From: JAMOBE01 sp039908285
GTDB lineage: Bacteria > Pseudomonadota > Alphaproteobacteria > Rhodospirillales > Rhodospirillaceae
Length of the DNA stretch: 64,000 nucleotides
Assembly: GCA_039908285.1 (NCBI GenBank)
Contig: JAMOBE010000006.1
Span: 7,008 to 71,007 of the forward strand
Reading direction: 5' to 3'
Numbering within the stretch: position 1 is the stretch's first letter; each line of letters begins with the position of its first letter. This document shows, piece after piece, positions 7,245-18,130 of this stretch. The translations under genes and the position numbers were made by a program. Below the pieces are notes generated by a model that worked only from the letters and a program-made list of their open reading frames with translations, was not told the origin of the DNA and did not search any database.

Positions 7245-10200
7245 ATGCGAGGAGACTCCTTGGACGGGCCACGGTCGCCCCCTGATGCCGAACGCCCCCC
7301 GGATGGAGTGTGGGCGGATCGGCTGCGTGGTCTGTCCGACCGCGTGCCGTTGCTGGTACGCACTCTTTTGGCGTGCCTGATCGTCGCCGTAACCCTTGTG
7401 CTCGGTTTCTACCTCGTACAAGGGCCGATGATTCGCAGCCAGATCCGACAGCATGTCGTCCATGAGATGACTGAGCATTCCTCCAGCGATCGTCTGCGGC
7501 TGGATCGAGCGGTGGAGTCACAGGAACAGCTCGCCAGGGTTCTCGCCAGCCAGTCGGCCTTGCGCGATTACCTGACACGACTCGACGGCAGCCGACCGGT
7601 GGATGAGGTTGTCAAGTGGCACGATGATCCCCCCTGGATGCTGCGACGCTCAGGCATGCGCATGTTTGCCATTCCCGACTGGGTCGTGCTCCTGGATCCA
7701 CAGCGCCGCGCCCGGGAGGTGTACTACACGACGGACGGCGAGCCGCCTTCCCAACTCCTGCAGCCGAGCGAACGATTGCTGCAGGAGGCCGAAAAGCACG
7801 TTTACCTGACGATGGTGGATGAGCGACCGATCGTGATCGCCTCACGGACCGTGCGGGACTCGGCGGGCCAGACTCTGGCCATCATTCTTGTCGCGTCCTG
7901 GCTCGACAACAGGTTCCTTGTCCAAAGCCAGGGAGCCTATCTCCGCGAGGGCCACGTGATCGCCCTGGTTTCCCGGGGTACCCAGCAGGTGATCGCCAGC
8001 ACGGATGCCGTCAGGGTACCGGTCGGACACTCGATGGAGCAGCTTGGCGCGGACTTCATCGTCGTCGGCAAGGCTTTTTTCGATATGGACGGGTCCGACC
8101 TCCAGGCCGGCCTGGTCTCCCTCCACTCGGTTGACAAGGTGGACGAAACCGCGGCACCAATCGTGCACATGGAAGTGACGAACCAGACACTGGTGGCGGT
8201 GATCTTCACGGCGGCGTTCACCGTGCTCATGCTGATCACCACGATTGTGCTACGCCGCCATATCCGGGATATTACCAGGTTTTCCGAGCAGACCTTCGGC
8301 ACCAGTCCGAAAATGGGGCCGGTGGCCTATGAGCTGGTGGTCCTGGAACACCACTTCCGCTGGCTGGCCAAGACGGTCGTCGGGTCGCGGACGGCCCTGA
8401 TCCAGGAGGGCCGCGAGAAGATGCGGCTTCTCCACAAGCAGATCGCCAGCGAGAAGGAGAACCGGCGCGAGCTTATGGCCGAAATCGCCGAGCGCCAGCG
8501 GGCCGAGGCCATCATGGGAGCCATGGCCGATGCGGCCCGACGCTTCCTCGACGCCTCCGACTGGCATGATTGCCTCGATTCGGCGCTGGCCGGGCTCGGC
8601 CGAGCCCTGGGCGCCGACCGGGCGTGCGCCTTTGCCATGCATCGCGAGGAGGCCTCCCACAGGCTGGAGATGCTGCACGAATGGCTGGGCGATGGCGTCG
8701 CCCAGCCGCAGTCGGACGGTGGGTTTTCGCTGGAGGAGTCGGGCCTCGGGCGCTGGGTGGAGGAATTCCGCGCGGGGCGACCCGTTCATGGACTGGTGCG
8801 CGACCTGCCGGACGAGGAGCGGCATTGCCTGCCCGGGCGCGATGTGCGGTCGATCATCGCCATGCCCCTGTTCGTGGAGCACGACTGGTGGGGCGTCGTC
8901 TGCTTCGCCGACGGTCGGCGGGAGCGGGAGTGGCTGGCGTCGGAAATCGACCTCCTGGCGGCGGCGGCCGGCACCCTTGCCGCCGCGATCCATCGCCATG
9001 ACGTGGAGGTGGCGCTTCACACCGCCAAGGACGAGGCCGAGCGGGCCAACCGCACCAAGTCCGAATTCGTCGCCACCATGAGCCACGAGATTCGCACGCC
9101 GATGAATGCGGTCATCGGCATGCATTATCTACTTCAGCAGACCGACTTGTCCGACAAGCAGCGGGACTATGTGCAGAAGGCGGAGAACGCCGCCCATTCC
9201 CTTCTGGTGGTCATCAACGACATCCTCGACTTCTCCAAGATCGAGGCCGGCAAGATCGAGATCGAGGCGATCGATTTCCGGCTGAACGATGTCTTCGAGC
9301 GTCTGGCCGACGTCGTCTCCGGGGTTGCCCGCAAGAAGAACATCGAGCTGGTCTTCGTGATGCCGAGGGAAGCCCCGGATAATCTGGTGGGCGATCCGGC
9401 CCGGCTGGGACAGGTTCTGCTCAATCTCGCCAACAACGCCATCAAGTTTACCGACGAGGGCTCGATCGTCGTCGCCTGCGAACTGCTTGCGCTTTCCGAC
9501 GGCACCGTGGAATTCCGCTTCTCCGTGCGCGACACCGGCATCGGCATCACGCCCGACCAGATGAAGCGACTGTTCACCGCCTTCACCCAGGCCGACGCCA
9601 CGACGACGCGCAAGTATGGCGGCACCGGCCTCGGCCTGACCATCAGCAAGCGACTCGTCGAGCTGATGGGGGGCGCCATCGGCGCCACCAGCGAGCCCGG
9701 CAAGGGCAGCGAGTTCTTCTTCACCGCCCGATTCGGCCATCGTCCGGCGCAGGAACCGCATCAGACGGTGTCTCAGGCGGTCAACGGCATGCGCGCCCTG
9801 GTGGTGGACGATCTCCACGAGGCCCGCGAGGCCCTCAGCGAAATGCTGAAGACCTTCGGCGTCAAGGTGACGGCCGCCCACAACGGCAAGGCGGCGCTGG
9901 CCGAACTGGCCAGGGCGTCCGAGGTCGGGGAGCCGCCCTACGATCTGGTGCTGATGGACTGGAAGATGCCGGAAATGGACGGCACGGAGGCGGCCGCTCA
10001 CATCCGTGGCAAGTCCCATCACGACATTACACCCATCGTCGTCATGGTCACGGCCTATGGCTACGAGGACGTCCTGCGCGAGACCAAGGGGGTTGGCGTG
10101 GACGGTGTCGTGGTCAAGCCGGTCACGCCATCGGGTCTTCTCGATACCATCTGCCGAGCGGTCGGCTCCGACCGGGTGGTGAGCGGCAAGCCCGACACGA

Positions 10201-11279
10201 AGGGCCGCAAGTCCCCCGGCAACAGGCTGGCCGGCTGTCGCCTCCTTCTCGCCGAGGACAACGAGGTCAACCAAGAGGTGGCCGTCACCATCCTCCGCAA
10301 CGAGGGGGCCTTCATCACCGTGGCAGGCAACGGGGTGGAGGCGGTGGCGGCGCTCGAAAAGCCGGAGGCCGTCTTCGATGCGGTGCTGATGGACCTGCAC
10401 ATGCCGGACATGGACGGCTTCGAGGCGACTCGCCGGATCCGCTCCAACCCGGCCTTCAATGACCTGCCGATCATCGCCATGACCGCCAGCGCCATGGACG
10501 AGGACCGCCAGCACTGCCTCGACGTCGGCATGAACGATCACGTGGCAAAGCCCATCGACGTGGAACACGCCCTGGCGACGCTCGGCCGCTGGATCAAGAC
10601 CCGTGGCGAGGTGGTCCCGGCTCCCGTCGTGGAGGAGACCGCTTCCCCCGAGGAGAAGACGGCCAGGGCGCCCCTGGACCTGCCCGGCTTCAACGTCGCC
10701 GAGGCCTTGAACCGCCTCAATGGTGACGAGGAGTTGCTGCGGCGCCTTTTGCATTCGTTCGCAGCCGGCAACGCCGATATGACGACTCGCGTCCGCGCCG
10801 CACTGGATGCCGGCAATGTGGAGGGAGCCTTCCGGCTGGTCCATGCCGTCAAGGGCACCGCCGGCAACCTTGGCGCCACCCAGCTGTTCAAGACCGCCGA
10901 GACCTTCCACGCGGCCCTGAAGGCGGGACGGGCGGACAGCTTCGCGGCGCTTTTCGAGGAGTTCCAGCGGCACCTGGGCGATGCCCTGGCCGCCATTGAT
11001 CGACTTGAGGCCGCCGTCGCCCCAGCGGATGCCGGGGCACCGGGACCTGTTGACGAGACACAGGGGCAGAAGCTGCTGGAGGATTGTATTCAGTTGGTCG
11101 AGTTGCTCGACTCACGTAAGATGAATGCGATCCGGCTCGCCGACAGCGTCAAGGGCTTCCTGCGCGGCGGCGGGTTCGACCAGGAGATCCTGGCCCTGGA
11201 GGCGGCTCTGGCTAAACTTGACTTCAAGGCGGGATGCATCACCGCACGAAGCATCGTCGAGAAACTGAGAGTAAAATAA
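7245..11279 (+). CDS. Hybrid sensor histidine kinase with two receivers and HPt
   Basis: A 1344-residue membrane kinase. Order of domains: TM helix (about 36-58), periplasmic sensor region (60-310), TM helix (about 315-337), coiled coil, GAF (about 420-590), HisKA with MSHEIRTPMN (phospho-His H614), HATPase with the N-box NLANNAIKF and a GTGLGLTI G-box, receiver 1 (Asp D905 in MDWKMPEMDG), receiver 2 (Asp D1050 in LMDLHMPDMDG) and a C-terminal HPt with VHAVKGTAGN (H1200). This layout allows an internal phosphorelay, as in TorS or BarA. The gene is 2 bp after the periplasmic binding protein and 14 bp before a CheY-like gene. A TTG at 7260 behind GAGGAG is an alternative start. Confidence 0.93.
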   Translation: MRGDSLDGPRSPPDAERPPDGVWADRLRGLSDRVPLLVRTLLACLIVAVTLVLGFYLVQGPMIRSQIRQHVVHEMTEHSSSDRLRLDRAVESQEQLARVLASQSALRDYLTRLDGSRPVDEVVKWHDDPPWMLRRSGMRMFAIPDWVVLLDPQRRAREVYYTTDGEPPSQLLQPSERLLQEAEKHVYLTMVDERPIVIASRTVRDSAGQTLAIILVASWLDNRFLVQSQGAYLREGHVIALVSRGTQQVIASTDAVRVPVGHSMEQLGADFIVVGKAFFDMDGSDLQAGLVSLHSVDKVDETAAPIVHMEVTNQTLVAVIFTAAFTVLMLITTIVLRRHIRDITRFSEQTFGTSPKMGPVAYELVVLEHHFRWLAKTVVGSRTALIQEGREKMRLLHKQIASEKENRRELMAEIAERQRAEAIMGAMADAARRFLDASDWHDCLDSALAGLGRALGADRACAFAMHREEASHRLEMLHEWLGDGVAQPQSDGGFSLEESGLGRWVEEFRAGRPVHGLVRDLPDEERHCLPGRDVRSIIAMPLFVEHDWWGVVCFADGRREREWLASEIDLLAAAAGTLAAAIHRHDVEVALHTAKDEAERANRTKSEFVATMSHEIRTPMNAVIGMHYLLQQTDLSDKQRDYVQKAENAAHSLLVVINDILDFSKIEAGKIEIEAIDFRLNDVFERLADVVSGVARKKNIELVFVMPREAPDNLVGDPARLGQVLLNLANNAIKFTDEGSIVVACELLALSDGTVEFRFSVRDTGIGITPDQMKRLFTAFTQADATTTRKYGGTGLGLTISKRLVELMGGAIGATSEPGKGSEFFFTARFGHRPAQEPHQTVSQAVNGMRALVVDDLHEAREALSEMLKTFGVKVTAAHNGKAALAELARASEVGEPPYDLVLMDWKMPEMDGTEAAAHIRGKSHHDITPIVVMVTAYGYEDVLRETKGVGVDGVVVKPVTPSGLLDTICRAVGSDRVVSGKPDTKGRKSPGNRLAGCRLLLAEDNEVNQEVAVTILRNEGAFITVAGNGVEAVAALEKPEAVFDAVLMDLHMPDMDGFEATRRIRSNPAFNDLPIIAMTASAMDEDRQHCLDVGMNDHVAKPIDVEHALATLGRWIKTRGEVVPAPVVEETASPEEKTARAPLDLPGFNVAEALNRLNGDEELLRRLLHSFAAGNADMTTRVRAALDAGNVEGAFRLVHAVKGTAGNLGATQLFKTAETFHAALKAGRADSFAALFEEFQRHLGDALAAIDRLEAAVAPADAGAPGPVDETQGQKLLEDCIQLVELLDSRKMNAIRLADSVKGFLRGGGFDQEILALEAALAKLDFKAGCITARSIVEKLRVK

Positions 11280-11293
11280 GCGAGTGAAAGTAA

Positions 11294-11743
11294 ATGGCAG
11301 AGGAAAAAACAAGATCAACCATCCTCATCGTTGATGATGAACCGATCAATGTTCAGCTCATCTGGCGACTGCTGGAGGAAGATTACGACGTTCTTGTCGC
11401 GACCAACGGGCCTGACGCGATAGACATCACCAGGGAGAAGAAGCCGGCCCTGGTTCTGCTGGACGTGGTGATGCCGGACATGATCGGCTTCGATGTCTGC
11501 GAACAGTTGCAGGCCGATGCCGCGACGAAGGACGTGCCGGTGATCTTTCTCACCAGCCTGGATGACCCCCAGGACAAGGTGATCGGATTCGCCGTCGGCG
11601 GTGTGGACTACATCACCAAGCCCTTTTTCAAGGAGGAGGTGCTGGCGCGAGTTCGGACCCACCTTACCCTGCATGCCCTCCGTTCGGAACTGAAGGTCTG
11701 CCAGGAACGCCTCAAGGATCTGGACGAGAACGCCGGCAAGTGA
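11294..11743 (+). CDS. Single-domain response regulator with coiled-coil tail
   Basis: A 149-residue protein made of one receiver domain and a short helical tail. Phosphorylation residues are intact: the acidic pair D14/D15, acceptor D57 in LLDVVMPDM, T87 and K109 in the ITKP motif. The tail RSELKVCQERLKDLDEN looks like a short coiled coil, similar to the linker that precedes output domains in PleD/RpfG-type regulators, but no output domain follows. Starting 14 bp after the hybrid kinase, it is the likely recipient of its phosphoryl group. Confidence 0.88.
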   Translation: MAEEKTRSTILIVDDEPINVQLIWRLLEEDYDVLVATNGPDAIDITREKKPALVLLDVVMPDMIGFDVCEQLQADAATKDVPVIFLTSLDDPQDKVIGFAVGGVDYITKPFFKEEVLARVRTHLTLHALRSELKVCQERLKDLDENAGK

Positions 11744-11835
11744 AGGGCGCGACGAAAGCATTGCCACTGTCGGACGCTTGAATAGAACGTCCAGTGGATG
11801 TACAGTTGCGTCGGTATCAGGTGTAGACACGATCG

Positions 11836-12621
11836 ATGAATGTTGAGGGCGTCGGCAAGCTTGACATGATGGTCGTCGGCAGTGACGAGGAGGCCAGGGC
11901 TTTGCTTTGCTCCCTGCTGGAACTCCTTGGCGCCCGCCGGATCAGGCAGGCCAGCATGGGGCAGGAAGCCACCACGTACCTGCGTCTATATCCCGCCGAA
12001 ATCGTGTTCTGCTTCTGGGACGTCGAGATGCCCGGTCTCATCGATTTCATTCGGGACGTCCGCGCATCTGACGACGACTATCGGTACGCCGTGATCATCG
12101 CCACCGGCGACGCGGAGTCGGAATCGATGAGGGAGGCCTACGATGCCGGAGTGAGTGATCTTCTCGTCGATCCCGATACGGTAAGATCGCTGGCACGGGT
12201 CCTCCGGGAATCGGTCGAGAACTTCCGAAAATTCGTTTCCATTGATGACTATTTCGGTCCCTGTCGCCGCCGGGTCCAACTCAACAGCTACGGGGGGAAC
12301 GATCGACGCAGTGTGCCTCCAGCCTTCATCATGCCGCCCTATTTCGAGAAGTTTCAGAACATCGCCAGCGGGCGCACTGCCGGCGGCGACGAAACGTCGA
12401 TGCCCAGTGACCAGAGACTGATGGCGATACGGGCGGCGGCCGAGGTGGCGACGGCCAAGGATCCGCCGACGGACCCCGCGCATCACGCACTGATGGCGAT
12501 CATCCCCACGCTCGACGACGGTCCCATCAGGGAATCGCCGGAGATGAACCCAGAACGGAGGCTTGAGGAATTGCGTTCAATGGCGGCGGCGCGGGACAGG
12601 GACGATCCGCCGAAGCCGTAA
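11836..12621 (+). CDS. Receiver-domain protein with YFGPCRRR motif, paralogue 1
   Basis: A 261-residue protein with an N-terminal receiver-like domain (about 8-125). The acceptor Asp is present (D62 in WDVEMPG), but the conserved Lys of the KP motif is replaced (LVDP, D112). After the receiver comes DDYFGPCRRR (about 137-146), a tail motif seen in many Rhodospirillales receiver proteins. The C-terminal 110 residues are polar and probably disordered. It is a near copy of the gene at 12783: even the last 10 bases before the ATG are the same, pointing to a tandem duplication. No output domain is seen, so the role is unknown. Confidence 0.72.
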   Translation: MNVEGVGKLDMMVVGSDEEARALLCSLLELLGARRIRQASMGQEATTYLRLYPAEIVFCFWDVEMPGLIDFIRDVRASDDDYRYAVIIATGDAESESMREAYDAGVSDLLVDPDTVRSLARVLRESVENFRKFVSIDDYFGPCRRRVQLNSYGGNDRRSVPPAFIMPPYFEKFQNIASGRTAGGDETSMPSDQRLMAIRAAAEVATAKDPPTDPAHHALMAIIPTLDDGPIRESPEMNPERRLEELRSMAAARDRDDPPKP

Positions 12622-12633
12622 CCTGACCAGTAG

Positions 12634-12658
12634 CCCTCTCCCCTCGAGGGGGAGAAGG
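12634..12658. repeat. GC-rich CCCTCTCCC palindrome
   Basis: A nearly perfect inverted repeat of about 25 bp centred on CTCGAG. The same palindrome type occurs at 28969, 29104 and 63946 in this window. It could serve as a transcription terminator after paralogue 1. Confidence 0.6.
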
Positions 12659-12782
12659 TTGGAAGTGCCGTGAAGGGTGCATCGCAGAGCATATTCTGGT
12701 AATTATCCTGGGGGAATTTTCCGGGGGATGGAACGGTTGGCCCCACCATTGCCGCGAATCGATAGCTCGGCGGACACGATCG

Positions 12783-14333
12783 ATGAATGTTGAGGGCGTC
12801 GGCAAGCTTGACATGATGGTCGTCGGCCATGATGAGGAGGCCAGGGGGTCGCTCTGCACCCTGCTGGGTGTCCTCGGCGCCCGCCGGATCAGGCAGGCCA
12901 GCATGGGGCGGGAAGCCACCTCGTACATGCATCTTTTTCCGGCCGAAATCGTGTACTGCTCCTGGGACATCCAGATGCCCGGACTCATTGAGTTCACCAG
13001 GAGCGTTCGCACATCGGACGAAGACTATCGATTCGCCGTGATCATCGCCACCGGCGACGCGGGACCGGAATCGATGAAAGAGGCCGTCAATGCCGGAGTG
13101 AATGATTTTATCGTCGATCCCAACCTGATCCGTCCACTGGCGCGGGTTCTCCGGGAATCGGTCGAGAATCCCCGAAAATTCATTGCCATCGATGACTATT
13201 TCGGCCCCTGTCGCCGTCGGGTCCAGCTTGACGAGTACGGGGTGGACGATCGACGCGGGATGCGCCCGCGCTACATCACATCGCCCTATTCCGAGAAATT
13301 TCTGGAGATCGCCGGTGGGCATCCCGTCAGCGCCAAGGAGAATCCGCTTCTGACGCCCAGGGAGAAGCGGCGCCTGGCGATGAGGGCAGCCGCGATGGCG
13401 GCAGCCGAGGCGGCGGCGGCGGACATGGCCAAGGCGATCTCCAAGGTGCCGTTCCCTCCCCCTGTCGACATGGGAGACGAAGAGCTGCCCCCCAAGGACC
13501 CGCTGGCGAACCTTGCGGACCGCGCCCTGAAGGCGACCGCCCCCACGGCCAGTGATGGACTCATCAAGGAATCGCCGGAAATGGACCCGGAGCAGAGACT
13601 CCAGGAATTGCGCGCGACGGCGGCGGCGCGGGCCAAGGCCGCACCACCGAAACCCGAGGCGCGGCCGCAAGCGCCGTCACTGCCGGGAAAACCGCCGCCG
13701 AAACTGGCCGTTCAGCCGCTGCCACAATCTGCCCCGGTTCCAGTCCCCACTCCGTTTTCCATTCCGGCACCGGCACCGGCACCAGTTCCAGTCCCAGTCC
13801 CCTCTCCGTTTTCCATTCCGGCACCGGCCCCGAGTCCAGCGCCCTCACCGGCCCCGGCCCCGGCCCCGGCACCGGCGCCGGCGCCGCTTCCTGCACCGGC
13901 ACCAGTTCCCGCTCCAGCACCTCCACCGGCTGTCCCCACCCCAGCCCCACCGCCGGCACCCGTGGAGAGAAGGGAGGCCGAGCCGCCCCCAGCCGCCCCG
14001 CCCCCAGCCGCCCCGCCGATCATGTCGCAGGAAGACCTGCTCGCGGCCCTGTTGGGAACCGGTCCTTCTCCGTCAGGTTCCCCGACGCGCCCCGCCGAGC
14101 CGAAGCCAAAACCGGCCCCGGCCCCGGCCCCGGCTCCTGCCGCCGCTCCACGCCCTACCGCTCCCAAGTCTCAGAACGATGTTCTGGCCAGCCTATCCGC
14201 CCCCCGTGAGGCTCCCCCGGCGGAGAGTCCCCGTGGAACCGACCCGGAGCCGCCGGCGGTGATGTCGGCCGAGGATCTGCTGTCGGCGCTCCAGAAATGG
14301 AAGGACCGACCGGGGAAAGCCTCCGGGGGATGA
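12783..14333 (+). CDS. Receiver-domain protein with Pro/Ala-rich tail and FliM-like peptides, paralogue 2
   Basis: A 516-residue protein. Residues 1-150 nearly repeat the gene at 11836: receiver fold, acceptor Asp in WDIQMPG, Lys replaced in IVDP, then DDYFGPCRRR. Residues about 280-480 form a Pro/Ala low-complexity linker. Embedded in the tail are three similar short peptides: SQEDLLAALL (from 415), SQNDVLASL (463-471) and SAEDLLSAL (495-503). They look like the SQxEIDALL peptide by which FliM binds CheY. A scaffold that displays several receiver-binding peptides is an attractive but unproven reading. GC content matches the neighbours. Confidence 0.7.
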   Translation: MNVEGVGKLDMMVVGHDEEARGSLCTLLGVLGARRIRQASMGREATSYMHLFPAEIVYCSWDIQMPGLIEFTRSVRTSDEDYRFAVIIATGDAGPESMKEAVNAGVNDFIVDPNLIRPLARVLRESVENPRKFIAIDDYFGPCRRRVQLDEYGVDDRRGMRPRYITSPYSEKFLEIAGGHPVSAKENPLLTPREKRRLAMRAAAMAAAEAAAADMAKAISKVPFPPPVDMGDEELPPKDPLANLADRALKATAPTASDGLIKESPEMDPEQRLQELRATAAARAKAAPPKPEARPQAPSLPGKPPPKLAVQPLPQSAPVPVPTPFSIPAPAPAPVPVPVPSPFSIPAPAPSPAPSPAPAPAPAPAPAPLPAPAPVPAPAPPPAVPTPAPPPAPVERREAEPPPAAPPPAAPPIMSQEDLLAALLGTGPSPSGSPTRPAEPKPKPAPAPAPAPAAAPRPTAPKSQNDVLASLSAPREAPPAESPRGTDPEPPAVMSAEDLLSALQKWKDRPGKASGG

Positions 14334-14391
14334 AGTGCCGCCCCAATACCGCCATCTTCACTCCCCCCTCTTCGGGGGGCTGCCGCGTGCA

Positions 14392-14434
14392 CATAACGCG
14401 GCGGAACCGCAACCAAAAAGATTTGTACTACTGA
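14392..14434 (+). repeat. Dispersed repeat copy A (left half only)
   Basis: This 43-bp sequence beginning CATAACGCGGCGGAACCGC and ending TACTACTGA matches the left halves of the repeats at 32521 and 55092 with about five differences. The palindromic right half is missing; the bolA stop codon follows within a few bases. It lies between two convergent genes. Confidence 0.7.
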
Positions 14435-14436
14435 TC

Positions 14437-14676
14437 TCAAGCCTCCACCCGCACTTCCGTCTGGAGGGCCAGGGCGTGGAGGGTGGTGCCCATTTTTCCC
14501 TGGAGGGCGGCATAGACCATCTGGTGCTGCTGCACCCGCGACTTGCCTTTGAAGGCGGCGGAGACGACACGGGCCGAATAGTGCTCGCCGTCGCCGGCCA
14601 GGTCCGTGACGGTCACCTCGGCGTCGGGAAAGCCTTTCCTGATCATGCCCTCGATTTCGTCGGCGGTCATCGCCAT
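14437..14676 (-). CDS. bolA: BolA-family protein
   Basis: A 79-residue class II KH-fold protein of the BolA/IbaG type. It carries the invariant region with RVQQHQMVYAALQGKM, whose His ligates the shared [2Fe-2S] cluster in BolA-monothiol glutaredoxin complexes. It lies 30 bp downstream of purL on the same strand, an order common in alphaproteobacteria, where the partner glutaredoxin gene normally follows. Here that gene is absent: repeat copy A and convergent receiver genes come next. Confidence 0.9.
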   Translation of the reverse strand: MAMTADEIEGMIRKGFPDAEVTVTDLAGDGEHYSARVVSAAFKGKSRVQQHQMVYAALQGKMGTTLHALALQTEVRVEA

Positions 14677-14706
14677 GGTGTCACGCCCCGCCCCACCCTA
14701 TTTCCA

Positions 14707-17066
<2,360 letters not shown>

Positions 17067-17070
<4 letters not shown>

Positions 17071-17759
17071 GACAGGGACTCCGCCAGGGACTCGAACATC
17101 GCCGCGCCATCGATACCGCCCAGGAGGTCCTCGGCCAGGCGCTCGGGATGGGGCATCAGGCCCAGGACCCGCCGCTCGTGGTTGAAGACGCCGGCGATAT
17201 TGCCGCGGCTGCCGTTGGGATTGGCCTCGGGCGTCACCGCTCCATCGGCCGCGCAGTAGCGGAAGGCTACCTGCCCCTCGCCCTCCAGCCGGTTCAGGGT
17301 GTCGTCGTCGGCGAAGTAGTTGCCGTCGTGGTGGGCGATGGGGATGCGGATCACCTGGCCGGCGGCATAGCGTTCGGTGAACAGGCTGTCGTGGCTTTCC
17401 ACCCGCAGGTGGACGTCGCGGCAGATGAACCGCAGATGGGCATTGCGCATCAGCACCCCGGGCAGCAGTCCCGCCTCGGTCAGGATCTGGAAGCCATTGC
17501 AGATGCCGAGCACCGGCAGTCCCTCGGCGGCGCGGGAGCGCACCTCGCGCATGATGGGCGAGTGGGCGGCCATGGCGCCCGATCGCAGATAGTCGCCGTA
17601 GGAGAACCCACCCGGCACCACCACCAGATCGATGTCCCGGGGCAGGGCGGTCTCGCGGTGCCAGAGCATGAGCGGCGCCTGACCGGCGGCACGGGTCAAG
17701 GCGACGGCGACGTCGCGGTCGCAGTTGGAACCTGGGAAGACGATGACGGCGGCTTTCAC
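17067..17759 (-). CDS. purQ: Phosphoribosylformylglycinamidine synthase subunit PurQ
   Basis: The 230-residue glutaminase subunit that delivers ammonia to PurL. Class I glutamine amidotransferase residues are present: the nucleophilic Cys in LGICNGFQ and the His-Glu pair in MPHPER. VVVPGGFSYGDYLRSG is typical of PurQ. Its stop overlaps the purL ATG. The third subunit gene, purS, usually directly upstream, is not here; 137 bp of non-coding sequence separate purQ from the next gene. Confidence 0.95.
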
Positions 17760-17896
17760 GGCGAGCCCCTGATGCAGATCGGGTGAGGGAACCCCTCATT
17801 GATACGGCGTTTGCCCTTGGGACGCAAAGAAAACCGGGTCGCCCGCCGGCGGGAGCGCGCGTCAGGCGGGGGAAACCTCGCGTTCCGGACGGTGGA

Positions 17897-18130
17897 TCAG
17901 TGGCCGATACCTGGAACGAAGGACTTCAGGATCAGCATCAGCATGCCGAAGCCGATGCCCCCGACCATCCATTTGACGATGGCGAGTTCGGCCTGCACCA
18001 CGGCGATGCTGGTCTTCACGTCACCGATATCCGTTCTGGAGGAGGCCTCGAGGCGAGCGATGTCGCCCCTGGTCGCCAGGATGGCGTCACGCGCAATGTC
18101 GAAAGTCTGGGGGCTGTTTGGATCACGCAT
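17897..18130 (-). CDS. Small coiled-coil protein with C-terminal membrane anchor
   Basis: A 77-residue protein whose ATG overlaps the relA/spoT stop by one base (TGATG), so it is probably co-translated. The N-terminal part (about 8-52) is an amphipathic helix with heptad character (IARLEASSRTDIGDVKTSI). A membrane helix follows (VGGIGFGMLMLILKSF). The pattern resembles CCDC90/DUF1640-like proteins, although that match is only by appearance. Function unknown; coupling to the (p)ppGpp enzyme is notable. Confidence 0.6.
   Translation of the reverse strand: MRDPNSPQTFDIARDAILATRGDIARLEASSRTDIGDVKTSIAVVQAELAIVKWMVGGIGFGMLMLILKSFVPGIGH

Noticed and set aside
13730..13960. Possible tandem DNA repeat array
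   Set aside because: It is the coding sequence of the Pro/Ala-rich linker (CCGGCACCGGC-type codons), explained by low-complexity protein.
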